From Serratia sp. PL17 (GTDB taxonomy: Bacteria; Pseudomonadota; Gammaproteobacteria; Enterobacterales; Enterobacteriaceae), in contig NZ_JAFIBY010000001.1 of assembly GCF_017832355.1 (NCBI RefSeq), positions 1,116,001 to 1,180,000 on the forward strand: a DNA stretch of 64,000 nt. The letters are read 5' to 3'. Positions 45,179-54,450 of the stretch are shown here, one piece after another. The notes under the pieces are model-generated. The model was given only the letters and a program-made list of their open reading frames with translations. It searched no databases and had not been told where the DNA came from. Position 1 is the stretch's first letter, and each line of letters opens with the position of its first letter. The position numbers and the translations under genes were made by a program.

Positions 45179-46790
45179 GTGATGCTCCCTGCAAGGGTGC
45201 AGCAGGTTGTGCTGCAGCTATCAGTGAGTCTAATTCATCTTTCACTGATTGCACCTGTGGCCCGATCACCACCTGCAGATTGTGCTCGTTAAGGTGCACC
45301 ACACCAATGGCGCGATTGGCTTTTAACGCTGCGTCATCCACTTTGCTCATGTCGTCAACCGACAGGCGCAAGCGGGTGATGCAGTTATCCAGTGAAATAA
45401 TATTCTCACTGCCACCCAGCGCCGCCAGGATAGCCGGCACGTTATAGCCTGATTTGCCGACCGCGCCGACAGGTGCGCTCTGGCTGCCGGCAGACTCGCT
45501 CTCACGGCCCGGCGTCTTGATGTTAAAGCGCTGGATGGAGAAGCGGAAAATGGCGTAATAGGCGGCGAACCAAATGGCGGCGACGATCGGCACCAGATAC
45601 CACTTGGTGGCGGTGCCGTGCAGGATGCCGAAGACGACAAAGTCGATAATATTGCCGTCAGTATTGCCGATGGTTACCCCCAGCAGTGCCATTACGGTAA
45701 AGCCCAGCCCGGTGAGAATGGCGTGGATGAGATACAGGAAAGGCGCGACAAACAGGAACAAGAACTCGATCGGTTCAGTCGTACCGCCGACCACGCAGGC
45801 CACCACACCAGAAATCAGCAGCCCTTTAATTTTATGGCGGTTTTCAGGTTTGGCACAGTGGTACATCGCCAGTGCCGCGCCTGGCAGCCCGCCGAGGAAG
45901 GCCGGCATTTTGCCTTGTGACAGGAAGCGCGTCGCGCTTTCGGCAAAGCCGGTCGTGGTTGGGCAGGACAGCTGTGCCTGGAAGATCGTCAGTGCGCCGC
46001 TAACGGTATGACCGCAGACATCCAGCGTGCCGCCTGCTTCGGTAAAGCGGATCAGCGCCACCAGAATATGATGCAGCCCAAATGGCAACAGCAGCCGCTC
46101 GCCAGTGCCGAAGATCATCGGTCCAAAAGCGCCGGCCCCGTTAATCACCCAGCCCAGGCCGTTGATACCCGCGGCAAACCACGGCCAGATCAACGGAATA
46201 ATCAGCCCACACAGGCCCAGCACAACGGTCGTGACGATCGGCACAAAGCGAGTGCCTCCGAAGAACGCCAGCGCATCCGGCAAGCGAATGGTATTGAAGC
46301 GCTCATGCAACAGATAAACGATAATCCCGACGATCACTGCGCCCAGGATCCCGGTATCGATCGACTGAATGCCGAGGATGTTCTGGATATTGTTGGCTTT
46401 CAACACTAACGGATCGGTCGTAGGCAAAATACCGGTCGTGGTCAGGTAGAAGTTGGTAGCCAGGTTCAATACGGCGAACCCGACAAAACCGGAGAAGGCG
46501 GCGACGCCCTTGTTTTCACGCGCCATGCCCAATGGAATAGCAATGGCGAACATCACGGGCAGGAAGCTGAAGGCAAAAGAGCCGATCTTGCTCATCCAGG
46601 TGAACAGTAACTGGAAGGCAGGATGGCCAATAAACGGCAGTAGGGTGATGACATCACGGCTACTCAGCGAACTGCCGATCCCCAGCATGATGCCACAGAA
46701 CGACAGCAAGGCGACGGGCAGCATGAATGTCTTGCCCAGACTTTGGAAAAACTCCCAAAGCGTTATTTTTTGTTTTTTAGATGCTGGCAT
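45171..46790 (-). CDS. malX: PTS maltose/glucose-type EIICB component MalX
   Basis: A 539-residue fusion of IIC (about residues 1-430; SGFVGFAVLNLATNFYLTT, RLLLPFGLHHILVALIRFTEAGG, GGTTEPIEFLFLFVAP) and IIB (about 455-539). The phospho-cysteine is in IISLDNCITRLRLSV. MalX can transport glucose or maltose in E. coli, though its native substrate is unclear. First gene of malXY, divergent from malI. Confidence 0.94.
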   Translation of the reverse strand: MPASKKQKITLWEFFQSLGKTFMLPVALLSFCGIMLGIGSSLSSRDVITLLPFIGHPAFQLLFTWMSKIGSFAFSFLPVMFAIAIPLGMARENKGVAAFSGFVGFAVLNLATNFYLTTTGILPTTDPLVLKANNIQNILGIQSIDTGILGAVIVGIIVYLLHERFNTIRLPDALAFFGGTRFVPIVTTVVLGLCGLIIPLIWPWFAAGINGLGWVINGAGAFGPMIFGTGERLLLPFGLHHILVALIRFTEAGGTLDVCGHTVSGALTIFQAQLSCPTTTGFAESATRFLSQGKMPAFLGGLPGAALAMYHCAKPENRHKIKGLLISGVVACVVGGTTEPIEFLFLFVAPFLYLIHAILTGLGFTVMALLGVTIGNTDGNIIDFVVFGILHGTATKWYLVPIVAAIWFAAYYAIFRFSIQRFNIKTPGRESESAGSQSAPVGAVGKSGYNVPAILAALGGSENIISLDNCITRLRLSVDDMSKVDDAALKANRAIGVVHLNEHNLQVVIGPQVQSVKDELDSLIAAAQPAAPLQGASHV

Positions 46791-46852
46791 AACCGACGGC
46801 TCCTGGCGAAAAAATGTGCAAAAGTGGTGTGTGCCCTGTTAGGTAAAAATAA

Positions 46853-46948
46853 GATAAAACGTTTTACCTAGCAAAAATGCGCCGCTAATCACAATTCCAG
46901 CGTGCGCTTTGCGGCGACAATGCTGATGCCAGTAAAACGTTTTACTGG
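46853..46948. promoter_or_regulatory. Two MalI operators in the malX/malI divergent region
   Basis: GATAAAACGTTTTACC (46853-46868) and the perfect 20-bp palindrome CCAGTAAAACGTTTTACTGG (46929-46948). Both match the AAAACGTTTT core of E. coli MalI sites. Centres are 78 bp apart, with one near each promoter. Confidence 0.85.
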
Positions 46949-47040
46949 CCAAACAGATTCGGTATACCATTTGCTTCAAGAGACATATTCCGTTGTCTTT
47001 CACGTCATTGCTCAGTCGTGTGAAAGGAAATGGGGACAGA

Positions 47041-48099
47041 ATGCCCAGGATCGGGCTCGCAGAGGTTACGACCATCAAAAAGATCACCATTACCGATGTC
47101 GCCCAGCAGGCCGGTGTCTCTGTGACCACGGTTTCGCTGGTGCTGAGTGGCAAAGGGCGTATTTCACCCACCACCGTGGCGCGGGTGAATCAGGCGATTG
47201 AACGCTTGGGCTATGTGCGTAACCGCCAGGCTGCGACCTTGCGTGGCGGAGAGTCGGGGGTGATTGGACTGATCCTGCGCGATATCTGCGAGCCGTTTTA
47301 TGCGGAAATGACGGCGGGGCTAAGCGAGGTGCTGGAAGCGCATGGCAAAGTGCTGTTTCTGACCCAAAGCGGCCGCGACGGCAAGGGGCTAATGCGGTGT
47401 TTTGATACGTTGCTGGAACACGGGGTTGACGGCATTGTGCTGGCGGGGGGCGTCCGTCTGGCCGAAGGGCTGAAGGAAAAAGCGGCAGAACAGGGGGTGC
47501 CACTGGTCTGTGCAGCACGCTCTAATGGGCTCGAAGGGGTTGATGTGGTGCGGCCCGACAATATGCAAGCGGCTAAAATAGCCACCGAATTCTTAATCAA
47601 ACGTGGGCACAGCCAAATCGCTTACCTGGGGGGTGAGAGCAGTTCTCTGACGCGTGCCGAACGGCTCGGGGGATTTTGTTCCACGCTGGTACAGTATGGT
47701 CTGCCTTTCCGCTCCGATTGGATTATTGAGTGTGACTGCCATCAGCGTTCGGCGGCGGAAGCGGCTGAACATTTGCTGCGGCAACACCCGAATATCAGCG
47801 CACTGGTTTGCCACAAGGCATCGGTCGCGTTGGGGGCCTACTTTGGTATCGTGCGCAGTGGGCGCAGTATCGGCTCGGAAGGGGTCGACACCTACTACGG
47901 CCAGCAGGTGGCGTTGATTGGCTTTGGCGATGTGCCCGAAGCCGAACTGACCGAACCGCCGTTGACACTGGTTTCCAGCTCGGCACGTGAAGTGGGCCGC
48001 AGTGCCGCTTCACGCTTGCTACAACGGATTACGGATGCCGGGCTGCCGCCGCAAAACGTCATCCTGCCACCGATGCTGATCAAACGCGGCTCGGCCTGA
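47041..48099 (+). CDS. malI: Maltose regulon repressor MalI
   Basis: LacI-family repressor of about 352 residues. The N-terminal helix-turn-helix is ITITDVAQQAGVSVTTVSLVLSGKGRIS. The sugar-binding domain follows with SGVIGLILRDICEPFYAEM and VDVVRPDNMQAAKIATEFLI. The ATG at 47041 is chosen (GGGGACAGA before it), giving a short extra N-terminal tail compared with E. coli; a longer frame from 46993 is less likely. It represses malXY and itself through the two upstream operators. Confidence 0.92.
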   Translation: MPRIGLAEVTTIKKITITDVAQQAGVSVTTVSLVLSGKGRISPTTVARVNQAIERLGYVRNRQAATLRGGESGVIGLILRDICEPFYAEMTAGLSEVLEAHGKVLFLTQSGRDGKGLMRCFDTLLEHGVDGIVLAGGVRLAEGLKEKAAEQGVPLVCAARSNGLEGVDVVRPDNMQAAKIATEFLIKRGHSQIAYLGGESSSLTRAERLGGFCSTLVQYGLPFRSDWIIECDCHQRSAAEAAEHLLRQHPNISALVCHKASVALGAYFGIVRSGRSIGSEGVDTYYGQQVALIGFGDVPEAELTEPPLTLVSSSAREVGRSAASRLLQRITDAGLPPQNVILPPMLIKRGSA

Positions 48100-48101
48100 T
48101 C

Positions 48102-48989
48102 TCAATTCTGCTCATCGTTGGCCTGTTGCAATAGCCAACTCACAAACATTTTCATCGCTGGCGTCATATCGCGTGATTTCAGGTAGGTGAGCCAATACCC
48201 GCCTAAATTCGCTTCGGCGGTGAAAGGGCGTTGCAGAATGCCTTCCCGGAGCTCGCGGGTAAACATACACGCCGGGGCTAACGCCACGCCGCTGCTGTGA
48301 ATTGCACCTTCCACCATCAGCCGAGACGAGTCAAACACCGGGCCGTTAATGCGCCAGGGGGGGATCCCTGCAGCGGTGAACCAGCATTCCCATTCGTCTT
48401 TGCGGTAACTGCGCATCAGCCGCTCGTTTTGCAGATCTTGCGGTGTGTGCAGCCGTTCCGCGACGTCGGGCGGACACAACACGGTCAGTGGCGCGTCAAA
48501 CAATTTAACGTTATGGGTTGCTGGCCATCGGCCCTCGCCAAAACGAATAGCAAAATCCATCCCGTCAGCGGACAGATTGACCAGGTTATTATTGGTCAGC
48601 ACCCGCAAATCGATAAACGGATGTGCTTCTCTGAAGGCCGCCAGGCGGGGCATGAGCCAACCCACGGCAAAGGTGCCGACCACGGCGACCGTCAGCACTT
48701 CATGGAAATGCCCACCTTCAAACTGCTGCAACACCGATTCAATACGATCAAAAGCATCCGTCAATATTGGCAGCAGTGCCTGTCCTTCCTCGGTCAGGTC
48801 CAGCCCGCGCGGCAGGCGACGGAACAGCTGAATACCCAGCTGTTGCTCAAGCGTACGTACCTGTTGACTGACAGCGGCTTGGGTTACACTGAGCTCCAGC
48901 CCGGCGCGCGTAAAGTTCAGATGACGAGCGGAAGATTCAAACGCTCGCAGTGCATTCAGGGGAAGTCGGTTGCGCATAATGATAGCCAT
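48102..48989 (-). CDS. ampR: LysR-family beta-lactamase regulator AmpR
   Basis: A LysR-type regulator of about 295 residues, divergent from ampC. The N-terminal winged helix is LNALRAFESSARHLNFTRAG followed by SVTQAAVSQQVRTLEQQLG. The effector domain shows AmpR-like segments: VVGTFAVGWLMPRL, SYRKDEWECWF, VFDSSRLMVEG, LAPACMFTREL and GGYWLTYLKSRDMTPAMKMF. In known systems AmpR binds muropeptides and represses or activates ampC. The start may be 48989 or 48977; neither has a strong ribosome site. Confidence 0.87.
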   Translation of the reverse strand: MAIIMRNRLPLNALRAFESSARHLNFTRAGLELSVTQAAVSQQVRTLEQQLGIQLFRRLPRGLDLTEEGQALLPILTDAFDRIESVLQQFEGGHFHEVLTVAVVGTFAVGWLMPRLAAFREAHPFIDLRVLTNNNLVNLSADGMDFAIRFGEGRWPATHNVKLFDAPLTVLCPPDVAERLHTPQDLQNERLMRSYRKDEWECWFTAAGIPPWRINGPVFDSSRLMVEGAIHSSGVALAPACMFTRELREGILQRPFTAEANLGGYWLTYLKSRDMTPAMKMFVSWLLQQANDEQN

Positions 48990-49181
48990 AAGTTTTTCTT
49001 TATGCTGGCTGAAATTATTATCGCTTGTCAAGGCAAGGCTAAACCCCGATATTTTGCGCAACTGTTGCGGAAGTCACGCAGTCAGAAAAGGAATCGCATC
49101 ACCACCCAAGGATATCCGCGTGTTGAATGACAATAAAATCTTTTGCCATCGGCCGATACCCTGCAACCCATGAGTTTTTAC

Positions 49182-50318
49182 ATGATGAAAATAAATCGCC
49201 TGGCGGCCGCGCTGCTCGCCACATTAATCTTGCCTGCTGGCCATGCTGCCGATAAAGCAGACATTGACGCCATCGTTCAACCGCTGATGCAGAAATACGG
49301 CGTGCCGGGTATGGCAATCGCCGTGTCGGTAGAGGGAAAACAGCAGTTCTATCACTACGGCGTTGCGTCCAAACAGACAGGTAAACCGATCACCAACCAA
49401 ACGCTGTTTGAAATCGGTTCATTGAGCAAAACCTTCACTGCCACATTGGCTGCCTATGCCCAAAATGAGGGCAAACTGTCGTTCTCAGAGCCCGCCAGTC
49501 GTTATCTGCCTGAACTGCGCGGCAGCGCATTTGACCATGTCAGCTTGCTGAACCTGGCGACGCATACCTCTGGATTACCGTTGTTTGTGCCCGATGAGGT
49601 GACCAACAACGCACAGCTGATGGCCTATTATAAAAACTGGCGACCGCAGCACCCGGCAGGCAGCACGCGCATTTATTCCAATATGGGTATCGGCATGCTG
49701 GGGATGATCACGGCGAAAAGCCTCAACCAGCCGTTTGCCAAGGCGATGGAACAGACTCTGCTGCCGGCACTGGGCATGACTCATACCTATATCCATGTTC
49801 CTACCGATCAAATGGCCAATTACGCACAGGGCTACGACAAGCAAGATAAACCGGTGCGTGTGAACCCAGGCCCACTGGACGCCGAATCCTATGGCATCAA
49901 GTCCAACGCCCGCGATTTGATTCGTTATCTGGATGCCAACCTGCAACAGATCACAGTGGCGGAAAAATGGCGCAGCGCACTGGCTGCTACCCATGTCGGT
50001 TACTACAAGGCAGGGGTTTTCACCCAAGATTTGATGTGGGAAAACTACGCTTATCCGGTCGATTTAACCCGTCTTACCGAAGGGAACAACGCGGGGATGA
50101 TCATGAACGGCACCCCTGCAACGGCGATCACGCCACCACAACAGGAACAGGCCGCCAGTTGGTATAACAAAACCGGCTCGACCGGTGGGTTCTCAACCTA
50201 CGCCGTATTTATCCCATCGCAAAAAATCGCCGTGGTGATGCTGGCAAACAAATGGTTCCCGAATGATGATCGGGTTGCGGCGACCTACCGCATTGTTCAG
50301 GTATTAGATAAGAAATAA
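49182..50318 (+). CDS. ampC: Class C beta-lactamase AmpC
   Basis: Periplasmic serine cephalosporinase of 378 residues. Sec signal about 1-22 ([17 protein letters not shown]), then mature [10 protein letters not shown]. Active-site motifs: SLSK at 80-83, YSN at 165-167 and KTG at 330-332, all intact. The start is ATG at 49182; an in-frame ATG at 49170 is possible. Next to ampR it forms an inducible chromosomal resistance pair, expected in Serratia. Confidence 0.94.
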   Translation: MMKINRLAAALLATLILPAGHAADKADIDAIVQPLMQKYGVPGMAIAVSVEGKQQFYHYGVASKQTGKPITNQTLFEIGSLSKTFTATLAAYAQNEGKLSFSEPASRYLPELRGSAFDHVSLLNLATHTSGLPLFVPDEVTNNAQLMAYYKNWRPQHPAGSTRIYSNMGIGMLGMITAKSLNQPFAKAMEQTLLPALGMTHTYIHVPTDQMANYAQGYDKQDKPVRVNPGPLDAESYGIKSNARDLIRYLDANLQQITVAEKWRSALAATHVGYYKAGVFTQDLMWENYAYPVDLTRLTEGNNAGMIMNGTPATAITPPQQEQAASWYNKTGSTGGFSTYAVFIPSQKIAVVMLANKWFPNDDRVAATYRIVQVLDKK

Positions 50319-50560
50319 TCACCGCTGGGGCGCCACGGTGCCCCAGTTATCATATTAACGCCAGTCCCGATTACCGTGATGCAAATAAGGTAAAATGCAC
50401 AGGCGTGCCCCTCTCGTTAATACCCTCTCAATTTACCCTGCTGAACGCCAACCGATCGCCATTGCTCCCAAAGAGAACCCCCTCGTGAACCACTGTTCAT
50501 GACGGATCACGATTGGCCCCGAATGGGTTACCTGACCATTTTCGCCTTCGATGAAATTGG

Positions 50561-51484
50561 TTATTGCCTTAAGGCGTTGGGGTTATGCTGCTGAGCCCGT
50601 TTTTCACGCATAAAATCAATAAATACCCGCAGCTTGAGCGGCATATGCCGATTGGCGGGAAAGTAGATGAAAAAGCCGGGGAAGTCACCGCTGTAATCCG
50701 ACAGAATCTCCACCAACTGCCCATTATTGAGCTCGTGTTGTACGGTGCTGGCAAAGCGTTGGGTGATGCCCAAACCGGCCAGCGCGGCGTCTTTAATCAA
50801 CCTGTCCTCGTTAAAGATCAGGCTGCCACTGGCTTCAAGGGTGAGCTGCCCGCCGTCCTGCCTGAAGTACCAAGGTTCAAATTTTCCACTGCCGGGGAAG
50901 CGGTAGCGCAGGCAGTTATGCTCGCTCAGTGCCTGGGGAGTCAGCGGTGTGCCGTGCTGTGCCAGATAGCCCGGCGTGGCAATGATCACACGCCGTTGGT
51001 CCTTGTCGATCGGCACCGCAACCATGTCTTTTTGCACCATGGCACGCATACGGATACCGGCATCGAAATTGTCCAACACCAGATCGGAAAAATGGTCGTC
51101 GGTAAACAGCTCAAGCTGCACCTCAGGGTAACGCGCCAGAAACTCCGTCAGATAAGGCATCACCAGTAACGACGCGGCCAGCTGCGGCAAGGTAATACGC
51201 AATAAACCGGAAGGGCGGCCGTGCAGGCTACGGACGTCATCAGCAGCTACGTCTATTTGCCCCATAGCAGGAGCCACTCGCTGGTAAAAGAGACGGCCTT
51301 CATCGCTTAGCCGAACCGACCTGCTGGTACGGTTAAACAAACGTACACCCAAACGTGTTTCCAGAGCCTGTATGTTTTGTGACACGGCGGGTGGGGTGAC
51401 GCCCAGGTGATTAGCGGCCTGGGTAAAACTGCCTAACCGGGCCACGGCTTCAAAAAACGGCAGTAACTGCAACAGTGAGCTCAT
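50561..51484 (-). CDS. LysR-family regulator
   Basis: A 307-residue LysR protein. The helix-turn-helix is LGSFTQAANHLGVTPPAVSQNIQALE; the effector domain has the SGLLRITLPQLAASLLVMPYL and WYFRQDGGQLTLEASGSLIF pattern of the CrgA-like group. It is divergent from the serine hydrolase gene at 51587 and probably controls it. The 50319-50560 gap beside it holds no gene. Confidence 0.85.
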   Translation of the reverse strand: MSSLLQLLPFFEAVARLGSFTQAANHLGVTPPAVSQNIQALETRLGVRLFNRTSRSVRLSDEGRLFYQRVAPAMGQIDVAADDVRSLHGRPSGLLRITLPQLAASLLVMPYLTEFLARYPEVQLELFTDDHFSDLVLDNFDAGIRMRAMVQKDMVAVPIDKDQRRVIIATPGYLAQHGTPLTPQALSEHNCLRYRFPGSGKFEPWYFRQDGGQLTLEASGSLIFNEDRLIKDAALAGLGITQRFASTVQHELNNGQLVEILSDYSGDFPGFFIYFPANRHMPLKLRVFIDFMREKRAQQHNPNALRQ

Positions 51485-51586
51485 CTATCGATAATCCCTG
51501 CTTAATGATTCGTTAAGTAACCAGGTATTTAATTTTATAATAATCACTTTAGACTGATTTTATTACCCCTCAGAGAGCAATAAAAC

Positions 51587-52738
51587 ATGTCGACAGTGAA
51601 TCAGTCATTAGCAGAAAGAGTTCAGGCGGTCAGCCTGCGGGCAATTGAAGAAGAGCGTATCGTCGGCAGCGTGGTGTTGGTGGCGCAACACGGCACCGTC
51701 ATTTACGCCGAAGCCTACGGCTACGCCGATCGAGAGCAACAGCGGCCTATGCGGCGTGAGACGCAATTCCTGCTGTCGTCAGTCTCCAAGCCCTACATCA
51801 CATTGGCGGCGATGCGCATGGTCGAACAGCAAAAGCTGAATTTGGATGATGCGGTCAGCCGTTGGTTACCCTGGTTCACGCCGACGTTGCCTGACGGTCG
51901 TCACCCCGAGATTAAAATCCGTCACTTACTGAGCCACACTGCCGGGTTGAGTTATCGCTTTAATCAGCCTGATGATGGGGTATATCAGCGTTTGGGCATT
52001 CAGGACGGTATGGCGCTGTCGTCATTGACGCTGGAACAGAACTTGCGCCTGTTGGCGCAGGCGGACCTGCTGGCCGAGCCGGGTCACGAGTTTAATTATT
52101 CTCTGTCTATCGACGTGCTGGGGGCCGTGTTGGAGCAGGTTGCGGGGGAGCCACTGCCACAGTTATTCAATGCCTGGGTTGCACAACCGTTGGGATTGGG
52201 AAATACCGGTTTTCACGCCGCTCAGGCCGACAATCTGGCTACGGCCTATCAGGATACGGCTGCCCGTCCAGAACCCATTTATGATGGGATGCGGCTGGCC
52301 TTGCCGGAAGGCTTTGGCTTCGCTATCGAATTGTCGCCTTCACGCGGGCTTGATCCTCAGGCCTATGCCTCCGGCGGAGCCGGTATGGTCGGTGATGCTG
52401 ATGATGTGCTGCGGCTGGTGGAAACATTGCGCAATGGCGGCGACGGCATTTTGCAACCGGCCACGGCGGAACTGATGCGCCAACCCCATGTTGGGGCAGA
52501 GGCTGAAATTCAGGGGCCGGGCTGGGGCTTTGGCTTTGGTGGCGCGGTCTTGGTGGACGCGCAGTTGGCGGCGACGCCACAGCACAATGGCACTCTGCAG
52601 TGGGGCGGTGTGTATGGGCACAGTTGGTTTTACGATCCGCAGGCAGCATTGAGCGTGGTGGCGTTGACCAATACGGCGTTTGAGGGGATGAGTGGGCTCT
52701 ATCCGCAGCAGATCCGCGATGCGGTGTATGGGGTTTAG
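51587..52738 (+). CDS. Beta-lactamase-family serine hydrolase (esterase-like)
   Basis: A 383-residue penicillin-binding-fold hydrolase without signal peptide, so cytoplasmic. The S-x-x-K motif is Ser65-V-S-Lys68 in LLSSVSKPYITL. The Tyr motif is in HEFNYSLSIDVLG, and the third motif is WGGVYGHSWFY rather than KTG. These are the features of EstB-like class C esterases rather than true beta-lactamases. It is divergent from the LysR gene, 102 bases apart. Confidence 0.8.
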   Translation: MSTVNQSLAERVQAVSLRAIEEERIVGSVVLVAQHGTVIYAEAYGYADREQQRPMRRETQFLLSSVSKPYITLAAMRMVEQQKLNLDDAVSRWLPWFTPTLPDGRHPEIKIRHLLSHTAGLSYRFNQPDDGVYQRLGIQDGMALSSLTLEQNLRLLAQADLLAEPGHEFNYSLSIDVLGAVLEQVAGEPLPQLFNAWVAQPLGLGNTGFHAAQADNLATAYQDTAARPEPIYDGMRLALPEGFGFAIELSPSRGLDPQAYASGGAGMVGDADDVLRLVETLRNGGDGILQPATAELMRQPHVGAEAEIQGPGWGFGFGGAVLVDAQLAATPQHNGTLQWGGVYGHSWFYDPQAALSVVALTNTAFEGMSGLYPQQIRDAVYGV

Positions 52739-52742
52739 CAAT

Positions 52743-52765
52743 AAAAAGGCCCGCTAAGCGGGCCT
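52743..52765 (-). terminator. Intrinsic terminator after ydgA
   Basis: On the minus strand AGGCCCGC and GCGGGCCT form an 8-bp stem over a 3-base loop followed by TTTTAT. It is shared with the converging serine hydrolase gene. Confidence 0.8.
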
Positions 52766-52785
52766 CAATGCTTTTCGAACGGGGA

Positions 52786-54309
52786 TTACTGGGCTGGTGC
52801 CGGCGCGGCGTCCTGAGCCGGGGCCCCGTCTTCCGCTGGAGCTCCCAGCAGACCGAAGGTGCCGATGAACTCTTGCAGTGACATCTTGTTGCCGTTCAGA
52901 TCAACCTGATTGTCGGCGTAATGGAAGCTGCTGCCAATCACGTCGTCTTTCAAGGTGGTCAGTTTGAACATCTGCCCCATGGCCGCCAGCCCTTGCACCT
53001 GTTGCTGTGCCAGTTTCTGAGCTTCTTCAGCACTGTAACCCTGCAGTAATGCAGTTTGTGACGTGATTTCAGTTGCCATTGCGACAGGAATGCTCAGGTT
53101 TGCATCCAGTTTTTTCACTGAACGGGCAATCAATTGGTCTGGCGACTCTGCCGGTGAGCCAGCTTGCGCCGGGTCGGTCAGGTCCAGATTCAGGGTAAAG
53201 GTGCTTTCACCCTTGCTGTTTTTCCAGCTCAACGGGGCAACGCTAATGGTCGGGTTGCCTTTCAACAGCAGCGGCAGATTTTGCAGCAGGATATCGGTGG
53301 TTTGCTGCTGATAGGCCACAGGATCCATCGTTTGTGCCTGCTGCAGCATCGCCATCGCTTGTTGGTTGTAACGGTCGGCGAACTCTTTCAGCGATTTTGC
53401 GTCCAGTTTGTCGATTTTTAACGTCAACTTACCGGAGCCGAAGTCGCTGTTTTGGATCTTCAACGCGTCCATGGTGTAATCGATCTGGCCGTTCAGATTG
53501 CTGTCTTTCTCACCGAATTGGCTTGCCAATTTAAAGCCGTCCAGCGTCAGCGTTTCTTTACCGTCAACGGCAACCTTAACCTGTTTTACTGCCAGATTCT
53601 GGTTACCCAGGCTGAGATCGAACTGACCTGCGTGGGTGTTGCTTTTCAGCGTAGCGCCCAGCAGCTGCACCTGTTCGGTTTGACCAAACTGGTTTGGTCC
53701 GCTGATCACGGCGCTGTCGCTGCTGGCGTCCAGCGTGATGGCTTTCATATCGCGTGATACATCGGCATTGATGGTTGCACCGCCGAACTTCAGCGCTGAC
53801 TTGTCTTTTTGGTAATCCAGCGGGATCACGTCAATAGCGGACGAGGTGTCGCCCGAGTAAGAAATGCGGGATTCGGCGGTGAACAGCGATTTACCCTTGG
53901 TGATCTCAAACAGACCTTTAGTTGCTGCGGTGTTTTCCAGTTCGGTATGCACCGACGCCATGCTCGGTAACAGGTTGAATTTTTTCAACTGGGCCAGCGG
54001 GAACGGGCCGTGATCGATGGTTTCCATAAACGCGACTTCATCGCCGGCTTTCAGAGGCGCATCGTCAGTCGTGACGCTGCCGTCAGCGCGCAGGACATAG
54101 CGAATTTTGCTGCTGAAAATACCGCGTTGGTAATTTTCGTAACCCAGTTTGACACCGGCTTTTGGCAGATAGGCTTTGAGTTGGCTGTTGGCGTTATCAA
54201 CCACTTCACCCATCCGTTGTTCGATCAGTTTGCCGGTGTACCAGGAAGCCCCGGTCCATGCTGCGCCAAGAACCACAATGACGCTAACAGCGACTAACGA
54301 TTTTTTCAT
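52786..54309 (-). CDS. ydgA: YdgA-family protein (DUF945)
   Basis: A 507-residue envelope protein. The N-terminus (KKSLVAVSVIVVLGAAWTGA) is a signal anchor, then a large beta-rich part with DYQKDKSALKFGGATINADV. The C-terminus is Ala/Pro-rich (EDGAPAQDAAPAPAQ). The ATG at 54309 follows AAGGATG; a longer frame adds 17 residues. It is placed next to manA as in E. coli. The function is unknown. Confidence 0.85.
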   Translation of the reverse strand: MKKSLVAVSVIVVLGAAWTGASWYTGKLIEQRMGEVVDNANSQLKAYLPKAGVKLGYENYQRGIFSSKIRYVLRADGSVTTDDAPLKAGDEVAFMETIDHGPFPLAQLKKFNLLPSMASVHTELENTAATKGLFEITKGKSLFTAESRISYSGDTSSAIDVIPLDYQKDKSALKFGGATINADVSRDMKAITLDASSDSAVISGPNQFGQTEQVQLLGATLKSNTHAGQFDLSLGNQNLAVKQVKVAVDGKETLTLDGFKLASQFGEKDSNLNGQIDYTMDALKIQNSDFGSGKLTLKIDKLDAKSLKEFADRYNQQAMAMLQQAQTMDPVAYQQQTTDILLQNLPLLLKGNPTISVAPLSWKNSKGESTFTLNLDLTDPAQAGSPAESPDQLIARSVKKLDANLSIPVAMATEITSQTALLQGYSAEEAQKLAQQQVQGLAAMGQMFKLTTLKDDVIGSSFHYADNQVDLNGNKMSLQEFIGTFGLLGAPAEDGAPAQDAAPAPAQ

Positions 54310-54370
54310 AGTTCTGTTCATCCTTATTAAGCCAACTGTCTTAAGCAGGTGGCTGGGCAAATTTGGGCCA

Positions 54371-54394
54371 ATAAAAAAACGCCCGCAGGCGTTT
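54371..54394 (-). terminator. Intrinsic terminator after manA
   Basis: AAACGCC and GGCGTTT form a short stem over CGCA; on the minus strand a run of seven T follows. It lies 57 bases past the manA stop and separates manA from ydgA. Confidence 0.75.
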
Positions 54395-54450
54395 AATTGT
54401 GAAGGTAAGCCACTCTTTCAGCAACCAATTTGCGGAAATTTACCGAGTGT

